34,542 nucleotides of DNA from Actinomycetes bacterium (GTDB lineage: Bacteria; Actinomycetota; Acidimicrobiia; Acidimicrobiales; Palsa-688). The stretch spans positions 1-34,542 of the forward strand of contig JAKBBS010000012.1 in the NCBI GenBank assembly GCA_021808425.1, read 5' to 3'. Below, piece after piece: positions 1 through 9,240 of this stretch; within the stretch, counting starts at the first letter, position 1; the number at the start of each line of letters is the position of its first letter. Made by a program: the position numbers and the translations under genes. The notes beneath the pieces were generated by a model. It was given only the letters and a program-made list of their open reading frames with translations, had not been told where the DNA came from and searched no databases.

Positions 1-1
1 T

Positions 2-346
2 AGGACCGGCAACCTCGACGTCAGTCGCGACATCAGCGACGTGCGCGACGTCGTAACTGCTTATCGTCTCCTGCTCGAACACGGCGAGCCCGGACGGGTC
101 TACAACGTGTGCCGTGGAAAGTCCGTGCCTATTCGCGAGATCGCACAGCGCTTGCTGGAGCTTGCCGGGGTGGACATTCCGATCTTTGTCGACCCGGATC
201 GCGTGAGGCCGGTCGACATACCCGACATGCGAGGCGATGCCGGGAGGCTCATGTCGGCCACGGGTTGGGAACCGTCCGTCGAACTGGATCGAACCCTCGC
301 AGATGTCCTCGACTATTGGAAAGCCGAGGAAGGCCAACAGGAGTGA
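2..346 (+). CDS. NAD-dependent sugar-nucleotide epimerase/dehydratase, C-terminal fragment (GDP-6-deoxymannose reductase or GDP-mannose 4,6-dehydratase type)
   Basis: Partial gene: the reading frame is open at the left edge and stops with TGA at 344-346, so only about the last 114 residues are present. What can be read is the C-terminal substrate-binding part of an extended short-chain dehydrogenase: a DVRDVV motif, then YNVCRGKSVPIREI, then RPVDIPDMRGD, TGWEP and a closing LADVLDYW helix. In the family, that RP-x-D-x-P ... GD ... TGW-x-P series is typical of enzymes acting on GDP-mannose or GDP-4-keto-6-deoxymannose. The Rossmann nucleotide-binding half and the catalytic YxxxK lie outside the window, so dehydratase and reductase cannot be told apart. 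It converges on the next gene with a 4-bp gap. Its position beside glycosyltransferase and phosphomannomutase genes agrees with a role in deoxymannose precursor supply. Confidence 0.8.
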   Translation, partial: RTGNLDVSRDISDVRDVVTAYRLLLEHGEPGRVYNVCRGKSVPIREIAQRLLELAGVDIPIFVDPDRVRPVDIPDMRGDAGRLMSATGWEPSVELDRTLADVLDYWKAEEGQQE

Positions 347-350
347 GGCT

Positions 351-746
351 CTAGGAGAGTCCGAAAGCCGAGCGGATCGCCTGCTCCTGATTGAGGGCAT
401 TCGCTCGAACCGACTTGACGGTCCGACGAGCGGCCTCGGGGAGGATCTCTTCGATCCGGTCCAGCTGTTCGTCAACCTGCTTGCGCGCCGGAGTGACCGC
501 TGCGTCGACGAGTTTCGCCACGCCGCCAATCTGCGCCATGAACGACTCGAGGTCCGCAATGCCAGGGGTAACGGTCTCGCCTGAGAGCTTCGCAAACTGC
601 TTCGCCATCTCGACCCGGCGAACCTGAGCCCGCTGGAAGGTCAGAACCCCGAGCCCGACAGCGACGTAGGCTGCTTCCTTGAGCGCATCTCCGAGATCGG
701 CGGCGGCCTTCTCCCATTCGAGGTTGGGAACATTGAAAGTCGGCAT
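351..746 (-). CDS. Small helical protein of unknown function
   Basis: 131 residues, not assigned to a named family. An N-terminal segment near residues 25-40 (AAYVAVGLGVLTFQRAQ) is mildly hydrophobic. The rest is charged and helical, with a C-terminal amphipathic stretch around DEQLDRIEEILPEAA and RTVKSVR, like phasin-type or other coiled-coil surface-active proteins. No cysteines or catalytic motif is seen. The ATG is supported by AAGGAT about 6 nt upstream on the minus strand (RC of 750-755). The upstream region 747-800 is clearly AT-richer than the surroundings, as expected of a promoter. Genes with this 'QRAQVRR...K' pattern occur as hypotheticals in actinobacteria; I can offer no function. 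Confidence 0.72.
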   Translation of the reverse strand: MPTFNVPNLEWEKAAADLGDALKEAAYVAVGLGVLTFQRAQVRRVEMAKQFAKLSGETVTPGIADLESFMAQIGGVAKLVDAAVTPARKQVDEQLDRIEEILPEAARRTVKSVRANALNQEQAIRSAFGLS

Positions 747-961
747 TTCTATATCCTTTTCTATTATTTGAATATGTATGAGAGCAAAGATCCCGCCATC
801 TTGTTCGGAAACCTTGCTTTCTGCGAAGTCGCCGAGCCGGATGACTGCTAACTAGTGTATAACAGTTGCAAGCACTTGAGACGAATTAAGGTGAGCTTTG
901 TGACCGATGTCACTAGGCGAGGTCATCGGCGCTCAACGCTTCACTACTGTGGGATACCCGG

Positions 962-3900
962 ATGCCAGCTGACCCACCAATGACCGCTCCGCCCTCGCCG
1001 CCAGCGGTCGCCCCGGCTGTAGCCGCCGTCGTAGTCACGCGAGACCCAGGGCCGTGGCTGGAAGAGACCTTGGAAGCCCTACTTGCCCAGGACTATCCAA
1101 ACCTCTCGCTCCTGGTGGTGGATGCCGGCAGCGCTGAGGATCCCACGGGGCGAATCGTGAGCGTAGCCCCCGATGCGTACGTGAGACGTCTTGATGCGAA
1201 AGTCGGATTTGGTGCCGCCGTCAATGCGGCGGTCCGGATGGTCGAGGGAGCATCGCATTTCGTGATCTGCCACGACGATGTCGCCCCTGCACCGGGCGCG
1301 GTGCGGAGTTTGGTCGCGGAGTCGTTTCGATCCAACGCCGGGATCGCTAGCCCGAAGTACGTGGAGTGGGACCGCCCCGATCGCCTCGTCGCCGTCGGCG
1401 CGACAACAGACTGGGCAGGCACAGTAAGAGGCCTCATAGAACCAGGCGAGCTCGACCAGGCGCAACACGATGGGGTTCGCGACATTCTTGTAGCACCGGG
1501 CGGTTTGACACTCGTGCGCGCTGACCTTTTCGACGCTCTCGGTGGTTTTGACACCCACGAGGCCGGAGGGGACGTAGACCTGTCCTGGAAGGCTCGGCTC
1601 CTAGGCGCCCGCCTGGTCGTAGTCCCTGCAGCGACGGTCCGCCATATGCTCACGTCAGCGCACGAGTTCAGCTCGGAACCAGCCGCGGGTAGCGCCTTGG
1701 CGGAGGAGCGACGGCGCAAGAGGGAGCAGAGCCGGTACCGGACCGTCCTCACGTGTTACAGCTGGTTCAACCTCGCGTGGACGTTCCCCCTTGCGTTGCT
1801 CTGGGCGATGATCGAAGCTCTGATACTCGTGGGCCGAGGCCGGGGTGAGGACGCTTGGGCAACAGTGATAGCCCCGGCGGCGGCCCTGCGCCAACCGGGC
1901 GAGCTCCTGAAGGAACGTAGGGTAGTGCAGCGAAATCGGCGGGTCGGAGATGGTGCCCTCCGATCGCTTCAAGCAGGTACGAGGGGCCAGGCTGCAACGT
2001 TTGTTCGTGCTCGTGTGGCGCACCTCAACGTAAGCGGCAGCAAAAGCGGGATCGGATCGAGCGCCGAAGGCTCGAGCGACGCGCAGGCAGGCGTCCGACG
2101 CGGCGGCTCCGCCGCCCGCGTCGCTCTCGTGGCCTTCGGGTTGCTGGTCCTCGTGGTCGGTTCGCGCAACATCGTCGGCCACGGGCTTCCTCAGGTCGGG
2201 CAACTCCCAGCGACCTCGTCGGGCTGGGCTTCAATCTGGCGCTCCTGGTGGTCGGGGTGGCAGCCGTCGGGCCTTGGAGTCGCCGCGCCGGCAACGCCGG
2301 CACTCGCCGTGATTGGAGTGGCGGCGACGTTGCTGTTCGGGGCGGTAGGAACTCTTGCTCAGCTTCTCGTGCTGCTTCCGCTGGTCGTAGGGCCGCTCGG
2401 CGCCTACCGGGGGGCGAGATGGTGGGGCTCGAAGCGCGGGCAGATTCTCGCTGCGTTGGCCTACGGAATCGTGCCGCTCGCCTACAACTCTCTTTCGAAG
2501 GGCAGCTGGGGAGGCCTCATCGCGTATGCCGCCGCTCCATGGGTGCTTTCCCGGGTCGTCGAGCTCTCTGCGGAGGTCCCGATCGCCCCGGGACGCTCGG
2601 CGAATTTTTTCGCGAAGATCCTCTCCCTTGGCGCGCTCTTAGGCGCGACCGCAGCCGTGGCACCATCGTTCTTCTACGCGACACTCCTGGTCGGCGCAGG
2701 GTTGATCGTGGGTTCGGTCGTCGCCGGTAGATCCCGAGCGGTACTGCGGATCGCTGGTACGACTGCCGCTTCGGTGGCAGCCGCCTTCGTCTTGACGTTG
2801 CCGTGGTCGGCGACGGTCATCGCCAGCTCGACCGCCGTCGGTGGACCCGGGCTCGGTTCCTATGGGCGCCTCGGCTGGGCGACCGTGCTTCGCTTTCACA
2901 CGGGACCGTACGGCTCGGGTGCATGGGAATGGCTGATACTCGTAGCAGCGTCTCTTGCCCTGTTCCTAGGGCGAGGCTGGCGTCTCTACTGGGCGGCGCG
3001 GCTGTGGGGGGTCGCCCTCGTCTGCTGGGCGGTCACGTGGGCGGGCAGCCGGGGCTTTTTTCCCCACATGCCCCCGGGCGTAATTCTGGCGCCAGCTGCT
3101 GCATCGCTCGCCGGCGCGGTCGCGCTCGGCGCAGCGGCATTCGAAATCGACCTTCCCGGCTATCGCTTCGGCTGGCGCCAAGCCGCGGCCGGCGTCGCGC
3201 TACTCTGTCTCACGCTTTCGGCTCTCCCGCTCGTCGTCGCGTCGGGGGGCGGCCACTGGGATCTGCCTTCGGAGAGCGCCGCAAGCGCATTGGCTTTCAT
3301 CCCCGGCTCTAGCAGGGGTCAGTACCGGGTGCTTTGGGTGGGTACTCCGTCTTCGCTGCCGATGGCGAGCCGGCCGTTCGAGCCAGGGTTCGCGTTCGCC
3401 ACGTCGTTCGGCAGCGCACCGACGCTCGCCGACGACTTTGCGACCGGATCTGCGGGGGCCTCGACCGTTCTCGCCATGGATCTCACGGGAGCGTTGCGCG
3501 AGACGACCACCCGGCTCGGGCACCTCCTCGCGCCAGCAGGAATCCGATATATCGTGATCCCAGACCACAGCGGTCCGAGCGGGTCGGGATCTAGCGCTGT
3601 CCCTACACCTGCGGCCCTCCTCGCCGGGTTGCGCTTGCAGACCGACCTATCGCCCCTCAACGTCGGCGACACGCACTACGTCGTTTACGAGAACGCCGCC
3701 TGGTCCCCAGTGCGTTCCGTGCTTCCTGCGAGTGCCCTGCCAGTCGCCGAAGCAGCGGGCGCTCGCCAGCCGACGAGGGCCTTACAGCAGACGGACTTGT
3801 CTACTGCCGTCCCGGTCCTTGCAGGCGGCGACAGCGGCGCCTCCGGCCCGGTCCCGTCGAGTGGGGTCGTCTACGTCGGTTATACCCGTTCCGCGGACTG

Positions 3901-4252
3901 GACGCTCTCCGTAGGGACCAGGAGCCTGCGCTCTCAACCTGCCTTTGGGTGGGCGATGGCATTCACGCTGCCCGAAGGTCAGGTGACATCTACGTCTGCC
4001 TATCTTCGATACGCGACACCTTGGGCGTTCCGGTTCCTTCAGGTTGCTGAGGTAGTGGTGTGGTTCGTTGCAGCGATCGTCGTAGTCGTAAGCCGGCGCC
4101 GTCTACGTCGGGACACCAATGTGCGAACCGATCCGCCGGACGCCTGGTTCCAAGTCGCACGCCGCCCGGACGGGGGTAGACGGAATGTGATTCCGCGACG
4201 CCGCGTCCCGGAAGTCTTCGTCGGCGACGAGGAGAGCTGGGTCGATGGCTGA
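962..4252 (+). CDS. Large GT2 glycosyltransferase with multi-spanning membrane C-terminal region
   Basis: 1096 residues. Residues about 20-235 are a GT-A (family 2) domain: VVVTRDPGPWLEETLEAL at the nucleotide-binding start, HDDV at 104-107 as the DxD-like metal/nucleotide motif, and GGDVDLSWKARLLG at 202-215 as the acceptor/ED region. A hydrophobic helix follows near 265-290. From about 385 onward come many hydrophobic segments with large Ser/Gly/Ala-rich extracytoplasmic stretches, ending with a last membrane helix near 1040-1060 and a basic cytosolic tail. GT2 enzymes transfer sugars from activated donors; here the product is probably an envelope glycan, but donor and acceptor cannot be read. 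The ATG at 962 has only a weak Shine-Dalgarno; M7 at 980 is an alternative. Its 3' end overlaps the DUF5719 gene by 8 bp, so the two are probably translated together. Confidence 0.88.
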   Translation: MPADPPMTAPPSPPAVAPAVAAVVVTRDPGPWLEETLEALLAQDYPNLSLLVVDAGSAEDPTGRIVSVAPDAYVRRLDAKVGFGAAVNAAVRMVEGASHFVICHDDVAPAPGAVRSLVAESFRSNAGIASPKYVEWDRPDRLVAVGATTDWAGTVRGLIEPGELDQAQHDGVRDILVAPGGLTLVRADLFDALGGFDTHEAGGDVDLSWKARLLGARLVVVPAATVRHMLTSAHEFSSEPAAGSALAEERRRKREQSRYRTVLTCYSWFNLAWTFPLALLWAMIEALILVGRGRGEDAWATVIAPAAALRQPGELLKERRVVQRNRRVGDGALRSLQAGTRGQAATFVRARVAHLNVSGSKSGIGSSAEGSSDAQAGVRRGGSAARVALVAFGLLVLVVGSRNIVGHGLPQVGQLPATSSGWASIWRSWWSGWQPSGLGVAAPATPALAVIGVAATLLFGAVGTLAQLLVLLPLVVGPLGAYRGARWWGSKRGQILAALAYGIVPLAYNSLSKGSWGGLIAYAAAPWVLSRVVELSAEVPIAPGRSANFFAKILSLGALLGATAAVAPSFFYATLLVGAGLIVGSVVAGRSRAVLRIAGTTAASVAAAFVLTLPWSATVIASSTAVGGPGLGSYGRLGWATVLRFHTGPYGSGAWEWLILVAASLALFLGRGWRLYWAARLWGVALVCWAVTWAGSRGFFPHMPPGVILAPAAASLAGAVALGAAAFEIDLPGYRFGWRQAAAGVALLCLTLSALPLVVASGGGHWDLPSESAASALAFIPGSSRGQYRVLWVGTPSSLPMASRPFEPGFAFATSFGSAPTLADDFATGSAGASTVLAMDLTGALRETTTRLGHLLAPAGIRYIVIPDHSGPSGSGSSAVPTPAALLAGLRLQTDLSPLNVGDTHYVVYENAAWSPVRSVLPASALPVAEAAGARQPTRALQQTDLSTAVPVLAGGDSGASGPVPSSGVVYVGYTRSADWTLSVGTRSLRSQPAFGWAMAFTLPEGQVTSTSAYLRYATPWAFRFLQVAEVVVWFVAAIVVVVSRRRLRRDTNVRTDPPDAWFQVARRPDGGRRNVIPRRRVPEVFVGDEESWVDG

Positions 4253-5888
4253 ACCTGAGGAAGTTGAGGATGTTGAGCCGGGGACAGAAGGCTTCCGGCG
4301 CCTACGCATCATCGCTCTCGTGCTCGGCGTGCTCGTGCTGTTCGCAGTGCTTGATCGCACGGGCGGGTCGACGACGAGAAGCGCCTCCCAGGCGGCATCG
4401 ATCCAGGGAAATCCGCTGGTCGCTCCAGCGGGCGCCCTCTCATCGTCGTGGTTCTGCGCGGGAGCTACCGCCGCGGCTCCGGCGACGCCCGCCACCCCAA
4501 CAACTACCACCACAGTCCCGGCGTCTGGGTCTGGGTCTGCGAATGCATCGAGTCTTCCTGTGGCCCGGCCCAGCCCATACGGAGAAGCCGACGGTCAGCT
4601 GGTGATAGTAAACGCCGGCAGCTCGCAAGCAGCAGCTACCATCACGGAGGTGAGCTCCGGCGGCTCCACTGTAAAAAGTTCCGTCGACGTTCCTTCGGGA
4701 GGCTTCGTTACAGTCCCCGAGAGTGCGCCCGGGGGAACCGGCTGGGAAGGGGCGATAGTGGAGGTCGACGCAGGTCAGGTCGTCGTCGATCAGTCCGTGA
4801 ACGGTCCTCTCGGAGCGTCAAGCAGCCCCTGCGCGACATCGGGATCGTCGAGCTGGTACCTGCCTACAGGCCAAACTCGAGTCAACGCAGACGAATTCAT
4901 CTCGCTGCTCAATCCTTATCCGAGCGCGACGATCGTCGACTTGAGCTTCGTGACCAACCAGGGGGTCGAGCAACCCCAGAACTTCCAGGGCGTCGACGTG
5001 CCTGCCAACGGGCTCGTAAACGTCGACCTCGGGACGTATCTCAGCCGTCGGAGCGCCATCGAAGCGACCGTAACCGCCCGCACCGGCAGTGTCGTCGCGT
5101 GGGAAACCGAAATCGTAACGCCGCCCGCCGGGGGCGCGCCGCTCGTCGGTTCGGCAGCGGCGAGTAAGCCGCTCGCGGACCCGGCGTGGCCGATCGCCGG
5201 GGTCACGGTCACCCTCGGAGCGCCTGTGGCGACGACGTCGTGGGTGTGGCCTGACGGGCTCGCCGGCGGAGGCATGCAGGAGCAGTACGTCATCTATAAC
5301 CCAGGCTCTCGACCCGCTCGGGTTCGCCTTTCGATCGGCTTGGCCGGAGGCGCCGCCGAACCCCTGTCCTTCAGCGTAGGGGCGGGACAGGTCGTCCCGG
5401 TTGTATCCGAGCAGCAGGCGAGAATCCCCGCGGGAGTCGCGCACAGCGCGACGCTCACAAGCGTCAACGGCGTCCCGGTGGTGGCGGAACGTACCTTGAC
5501 CGCCTCCCAAGCGGCCAACCCGGTAGCCGGAGCGACAGGGACAGTCAACGGCAACGGGCAGATACTCGGGGGAACCGTCACATCTCGCCGTTGGCTCATC
5601 GGATCCGCAGCGGTGGATGCTCACCACGTGGGTCAGCTGGTCATCTTCAACCCGGGCGCGACCACTGTGACGATCCGGGTGAGCAAACTCTCGTCGGCAG
5701 CTCCAGAGGGCCTCGGCGGCGTCATCACTTTGCATCCCGGCGGCCGCAGTGCGATTGGCATTTCCTCATCCGCGCCTGGACCAATACAAGTAAGCGCCAC
5801 CGGACCGGTCGTGGCTGAGTACGACCTCTACGGCACAGGGGGGTCCAACGGTGTTGGCCTCAGCCTCGCTGCTCCTATGAGCAATTGA
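4245..5888 (+). CDS. DUF5719 family membrane-anchored extracytoplasmic protein
   Basis: 547 residues. A short acidic cytosolic N-terminus (residues 1-18) is followed by one membrane anchor (about 20-40, RIIALVLGVLVLFAVL). The large exported domain is rich in Ser, Thr, Val, Ala and Gly and contains repeated beta-type units such as VIVNAGSSQAAATI, YVIYNPGSRPARVRLS and LVIFNPGATTVTIRVS: about three spaced copies of an (I/V)x(N/F)NPG-like motif. This layout matches the actinobacterial DUF5719 family, whose biochemical role is not established. The start codon lies inside the end of the upstream glycosyltransferase gene (8-bp overlap), and this gene pair is commonly seen near manB in actinobacteria, so a shared envelope-glycan job is likely. 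The protein ends shortly before the convergent ftsH gene. Confidence 0.8.
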   Translation: MAEPEEVEDVEPGTEGFRRLRIIALVLGVLVLFAVLDRTGGSTTRSASQAASIQGNPLVAPAGALSSSWFCAGATAAAPATPATPTTTTTVPASGSGSANASSLPVARPSPYGEADGQLVIVNAGSSQAAATITEVSSGGSTVKSSVDVPSGGFVTVPESAPGGTGWEGAIVEVDAGQVVVDQSVNGPLGASSSPCATSGSSSWYLPTGQTRVNADEFISLLNPYPSATIVDLSFVTNQGVEQPQNFQGVDVPANGLVNVDLGTYLSRRSAIEATVTARTGSVVAWETEIVTPPAGGAPLVGSAAASKPLADPAWPIAGVTVTLGAPVATTSWVWPDGLAGGGMQEQYVIYNPGSRPARVRLSIGLAGGAAEPLSFSVGAGQVVPVVSEQQARIPAGVAHSATLTSVNGVPVVAERTLTASQAANPVAGATGTVNGNGQILGGTVTSRRWLIGSAAVDAHHVGQLVIFNPGATTVTIRVSKLSSAAPEGLGGVITLHPGGRSAIGISSSAPGPIQVSATGPVVAEYDLYGTGGSNGVGLSLAAPMSN

Positions 5889-5900
5889 GGGGACGCAAGT

Positions 5901-5930
5901 AGTGCCAACGTCTTAGTGCCAAGGTCCTAG
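5901..5930. repeat. Imperfect tandem 14-bp direct repeat between convergent genes
   Basis: In the 50-bp gap between the DUF5719 and ftsH stop codons, AGTGCCAACGTCTT is followed directly by AGTGCCAAGGTCCT (12 of 14 identical). No hairpin or T-run typical of an intrinsic terminator is visible in this gap. It may be a simple slippage duplication. Confidence 0.5.
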
Positions 5931-5938
5931 TTCAGCCG

Positions 5939-7888
5939 TCAAATATCGAGCGGATCACCCGTGACCTCAGCGAAGCGAGGCACGACAGGAGCGTTGTCGT
6001 GCACGCGAGTCCCAAAGGCCTCGTCAACCAGGCGACCCACCTCTGCGCCATCGATGGTCTCCTTCTCGAGGAGCGCGGCTGCGACCGATGCCAGGCCCCG
6101 TCGGTGCTCGCCAAGAAGCCGGCTGGCGCGGGCCTCCTGTTCGCGCAGGATCCGCTCGACTTCCTCGTCGATCACCCTCGAAGTCACGTCGCTGTAGTCA
6201 CGGGCGTTGTGCATGAGGTCCTCGCCGAGAAAGACCTGGCTCTCTTGACCCCACGCCATCGGGCCGATCCGGTCGCTCATCCCGAACTCGCGCACCATCT
6301 TGCGGGCCATCTCCGTCGCCCTCTGCAAATCGTTCGAGGCGCCGGTGGAAAGACTGCCGAGTATCAGCTGCTCTGCGCATCGGCCGCCCATCATCACGCA
6401 CATGGCATCTTCGATGTACTCCCGCCAATAGGTGTGGCGCTCCTCGATTGGTAGCTGCTGTGTCACGCCGAGCGCCATACCGGTCGGCAGGATCGTAACC
6501 TTGTGGACCGGATCGGCGTCGGGCAGCACATACGCGAGTACCGCGTGGCCCCCTTCGTGGTAGGCGGTCGCTTCCTTCTCCTTGTCGGACAGCACGGTCG
6601 ACTCCCGACGCTGGCCCATCAACACTCGGTCGCGGGCCGCCTCGAAGTCTCGCATAGCGATGGCAAGCGCACCTCTCCTCACGGCATGAAGAGCGGCTTC
6701 GTTGACAAGATTGGCGAGGTCCGCACCGCTCATCCCGGGGGTTCCCCGGGCCACGACAGTGAGATCCACGTCCGGGTCGACTCTTTTGTCCTTGCAGTGA
6801 ACGGCGAGGATGGGCAGGCGCTCCTCAAGATCGGGGAGGGGGACGACGATCTGACGGTCGAACCGGCCGGGGCGAAGGAGGGCTGGGTCGAGGATGTCCG
6901 GCCGGTTCGTGGCCGCCATCATGACGACGCCCTCGGTGGCTTCGAAGCCGTCCATTTCGGCGAGCATCTGATTGAGTGTCTGCTCGCGCTCGTCGTGACC
7001 ACCGCCAAGCCCGGCTCCGCGCTTGCGTCCGATCGAGTCGATCTCGTCGATGAAAATAATGGCCGGTGCTTGCTTACGCGCTGTCTGGAAAAGGTCTCTC
7101 ACCCGGGAAGCACCGACCCCGACGAACATCTCCATGAAATCCGATCCCGTCACAGACAGGAACGGAACGCCGGCCTCACCCGCGACTGCCCGCGCCAGCA
7201 GCGTCTTGCCGGTCCCCGGAGGTCCCACAAGCAGAACTCCTTTCGGAATCTTTGCACCGATCTCCTTGAAGCGGTTCGACGACCGGAGGAAGTCGACCAC
7301 TTCCCTGATCTCGAGCTTGACCCCGTCGTAGCCCGCGACGTCCGCGAAGGTAGTGCGAGGGCGCTCGGTGGTGTAGATCTTCGCCTTGGAGCGACCGATC
7401 GACATGATGCCGCTCATCTGGCCCTGGGCGCGCCGGGAGATCCAGACCAGCAGGCCCACGAACAGCAGCCCGTAGATGATCCAAGGCAGCCAGGTCGCCA
7501 GTGCGCTCGTCGTGGAGTTAGTAAGCGTGAGGGCTTTTATGTCCTTCTGGTACAAAGCAAGAGTGGAGCCGTTGCCGACCAGCGGAGGGCCCTGAACGGA
7601 GTACTGGGCGTTTGTCTTCGCTGCCGTGTAGGTGATGTGGCCGGTGTCATTGTTGACCGTCGCAGCAGTCACCTGACCCGAGTTGAGAGCCGCAACGAAC
7701 TGGCCGTAGCTCTGAGAGGGAGGGCTTGACGATTTGGTGACCGACGACAAAGCTATCGCCAGCACTACGACCACAGCCAGGACCACCGCGATCCAGCGCC
7801 AGTTCGTTCCTGTCGGCTGACCCGGCCCTGGCATACCTGGGCCTCCGCCCGGCCTCATATCGCGCATATCTCCCGGTTGCCTACTCAT
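5939..7888 (-). CDS. ftsH: ATP-dependent zinc metalloprotease FtsH
   Basis: 649 residues, normal length. FtsH is a membrane-bound hexameric AAA+ protease that unfolds and degrades membrane and unstable cytosolic proteins. Visible features in order: a Gly/Pro-rich N-terminal tail; TM1 at about 31-50; a small extracytoplasmic FtsH-ext domain at 55-125; TM2 at about 132-150; Walker A GPPGTGKT at 222-229; Walker B IIFIDE at 277-282; the second region of homology [18 protein letters not shown] at 328-345; and the zinc site HEGGH at 444-448 (HExxH) of the M41 peptidase domain. It is on the strand opposite to its neighbours, inserted between DUF5719 and the DUF3499 gene. The 59-bp gap to the divergent DUF3499 gene must hold promoters for both. 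The Shine-Dalgarno at the chosen ATG is weak; M8 or M11 are alternatives. Confidence 0.97.
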   Translation of the reverse strand: MSRQPGDMRDMRPGGGPGMPGPGQPTGTNWRWIAVVLAVVVVLAIALSSVTKSSSPPSQSYGQFVAALNSGQVTAATVNNDTGHITYTAAKTNAQYSVQGPPLVGNGSTLALYQKDIKALTLTNSTTSALATWLPWIIYGLLFVGLLVWISRRAQGQMSGIMSIGRSKAKIYTTERPRTTFADVAGYDGVKLEIREVVDFLRSSNRFKEIGAKIPKGVLLVGPPGTGKTLLARAVAGEAGVPFLSVTGSDFMEMFVGVGASRVRDLFQTARKQAPAIIFIDEIDSIGRKRGAGLGGGHDEREQTLNQMLAEMDGFEATEGVVMMAATNRPDILDPALLRPGRFDRQIVVPLPDLEERLPILAVHCKDKRVDPDVDLTVVARGTPGMSGADLANLVNEAALHAVRRGALAIAMRDFEAARDRVLMGQRRESTVLSDKEKEATAYHEGGHAVLAYVLPDADPVHKVTILPTGMALGVTQQLPIEERHTYWREYIEDAMCVMMGGRCAEQLILGSLSTGASNDLQRATEMARKMVREFGMSDRIGPMAWGQESQVFLGEDLMHNARDYSDVTSRVIDEEVERILREQEARASRLLGEHRRGLASVAAALLEKETIDGAEVGRLVDEAFGTRVHDNAPVVPRFAEVTGDPLDI

Positions 7889-7947
7889 GTCACCATGGTA
7901 GGTCGGGCTACCCAGTTTATGCGGCCTAGTGGAGATAAACTTCAGCT

Positions 7948-8190
7948 GTGAAAGACGCTCAGGGCTGTGCCAAGCCGGGCTGTGACGGCGAGCCGGCTGC
8001 GTGGCTCACATACGACTATTCCCGGCGGCGTCTGTGGCTCGACGGAATACCTCACATCGGGGGCGACCAATGGGCACTTTGCTCGAGACACGCAGAGCGC
8101 ATGAAGGCGCCCGTCGGGTGGGCGAAAGTGGATCGGATAGGCCAGCGGGCCGGCGAAGCCGACATGTCGGCGGAGACGGCCGCCTCTTGA
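7948..8190 (+). CDS. DUF3499-type small zinc-site protein
   Basis: 80 residues. It contains CAKPGC near the N-terminus and CSRHAERM in the second half, a likely zinc-binding set of three Cys and one His, with conserved aromatic residues between them (WLTYDY, LWLDG). This matches the actinobacterial DUF3499 family, which usually lies near whiB and manB; its function is unknown. The GTG start at 7948 is supported by GGAGAT at 7931-7936. It is divergent from ftsH and its stop overlaps the TTG start proposed for the next gene in a TTGA arrangement, suggesting translational coupling. Confidence 0.82.
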   Translation: MKDAQGCAKPGCDGEPAAWLTYDYSRRRLWLDGIPHIGGDQWALCSRHAERMKAPVGWAKVDRIGQRAGEADMSAETAAS

Positions 8191-8921
8191 AGCCACCACC
8201 GGTTCGCGGTGACCTGGTCAGCTCCCGCGACGGCGTGTGGTTCGCCTGTGGCGGTTTCGCGGCCGGTGTCATCATTGCGGCTTTGACCACCGCTCTCGCA
8301 GAGTTCATCGGGGGCTACAAGTTCGCTTCAACGCTGCCGGTGCCTCTCGGGGTGAGCGCAGCGGACCTCGTCGGCTTATGGGCGGGTCTGGTAGGCGCCG
8401 CCGTCGCTTACAGCCGCTCGAAGGGAACCGGTCATGTTGCATCCGACTACGGGCTAGCGACGCTTCGATGGTGGGACCTCCCAGCAGGAGTGGCAATCGG
8501 ACTGGCCTGCCAGTACGGTCTCGTCCCCGTCGTCTACTACCCGCTTGAAGCGATCGACCGGCACCTCGCTCGCCAACTGTCGGCTCCGGCGCGGACCTAC
8601 ACGGGAGCCGTCCACTCGTTTGGGGGAGTCGCAGTTTTGCTTCTGCTGCTCGCCGTGGCCGGCCCAATCGTCGAGGAGTTGTTCTTCAGGGGGCTCCTTC
8701 TCCGCTCTTTGGGCGCGTGGTTTCCGACCCCGATTGCCATATCTGTGAGTGCAGTACTTTTCGGGCTTGCGCATTTCGAGGCCGTTCAGTTTGTCGGTCT
8801 AGCTGCGTTCGGGGTGGTGCTCGGGGTTCTTGCCTGGACGACTAAGCGACTCGCCCCGTCGATCTCAGCCCATGCGAGCTTCAATGCTGCAGCGGTCCTG
8901 GCAGTAGTACATGCACGATGA
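8187..8921 (+). CDS. CPBP-family intramembrane metalloprotease
   Basis: 244 residues from the chosen start. Members of this family (Abi/CaaX protease-like) are polytopic membrane proteases. Visible are several hydrophobic helices and the three signature motifs near the C-terminus: EELFFRG (EExxxR), FGLAHF (FxxxH) and HASFNA (HxxxN), which supply the metal-binding Glu and His residues. The frame is open well upstream into the DUF3499 gene, but those residues are Arg-rich shadow sequence. I therefore place the start at TTG 8187, which overlaps the DUF3499 stop as TTGA and has GGAG at 8172-8175. GTG at 8235 is an alternative just before the first helix. The substrate is unknown. Confidence 0.85.
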   Translation: MKPPPVRGDLVSSRDGVWFACGGFAAGVIIAALTTALAEFIGGYKFASTLPVPLGVSAADLVGLWAGLVGAAVAYSRSKGTGHVASDYGLATLRWWDLPAGVAIGLACQYGLVPVVYYPLEAIDRHLARQLSAPARTYTGAVHSFGGVAVLLLLLAVAGPIVEELFFRGLLLRSLGAWFPTPIAISVSAVLFGLAHFEAVQFVGLAAFGVVLGVLAWTTKRLAPSISAHASFNAAAVLAVVHAR

Positions 8922-9002
8922 CAGCAGCGGTGCGACGACCTGTGAACGCGTCAAGTGGCGTCGCCGGAGAGGTTAAGAGAATCCTAAAGATGCTTCAAGG
9001 CT

Positions 9003-9188
9003 GTGTCGAGAACTTCTACTGTGAAGTGCCCGGCGTGTCGAACCAAGAACCTCGTGGTGATCGACATCCAGATCAAAGGGGAGCCAGTGACGATGCTGAG
9101 CTGCTCCAACTGCGACCGCCGCTGGTGGCAGGGCTTAGAGGGCGCCCTCACTCTCGGCACGGTGCTAGGTATCGCTTCAGACGCCTGA
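9003..9188 (+). CDS. Short zinc-ribbon protein
   Basis: 61 residues with two CxxC knuckles, CPACRTKNLV and CSNCDRRWWQ, separated by about 25 residues: a compact zinc ribbon. The sharply conserved-looking CSNCDRRWW end and the ExxxMLSC lead-in suggest a real gene even though it is short. A TAA at 8985 closes the frame upstream, so GTG 9003 (or GTG 9021) must be the start; the Shine-Dalgarno is poor. A 108-codon ORF in another frame covers the same DNA but encodes Arg/Pro-rich sequence without motifs. It lies directly upstream of the phosphomannomutase fusion. Function unknown; protein or nucleic-acid binding is possible. Confidence 0.75.
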   Translation: MSRTSTVKCPACRTKNLVVIDIQIKGEPVTMLSCSNCDRRWWQGLEGALTLGTVLGIASDA

Positions 9189-9240
9189 CCGAAGTCGAGT
9201 CTGGACCCTGCGCGTCGACTGCCAGGCGACGCAAACGTCG

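Noticed and set aside
900..913. GTGAC-CGAT-GTCAC inverted repeat upstream of the GT2 gene
   Set aside because: Five-base arms are expected by chance in a region of this size; no promoter could be placed with confidence beside it.
6503..7729. A 408-codon forward ORF opposite ftsH
   Set aside because: It is the antisense shadow of ftsH, whose Walker, SRH and HEGGH motifs are all intact on the minus strand.
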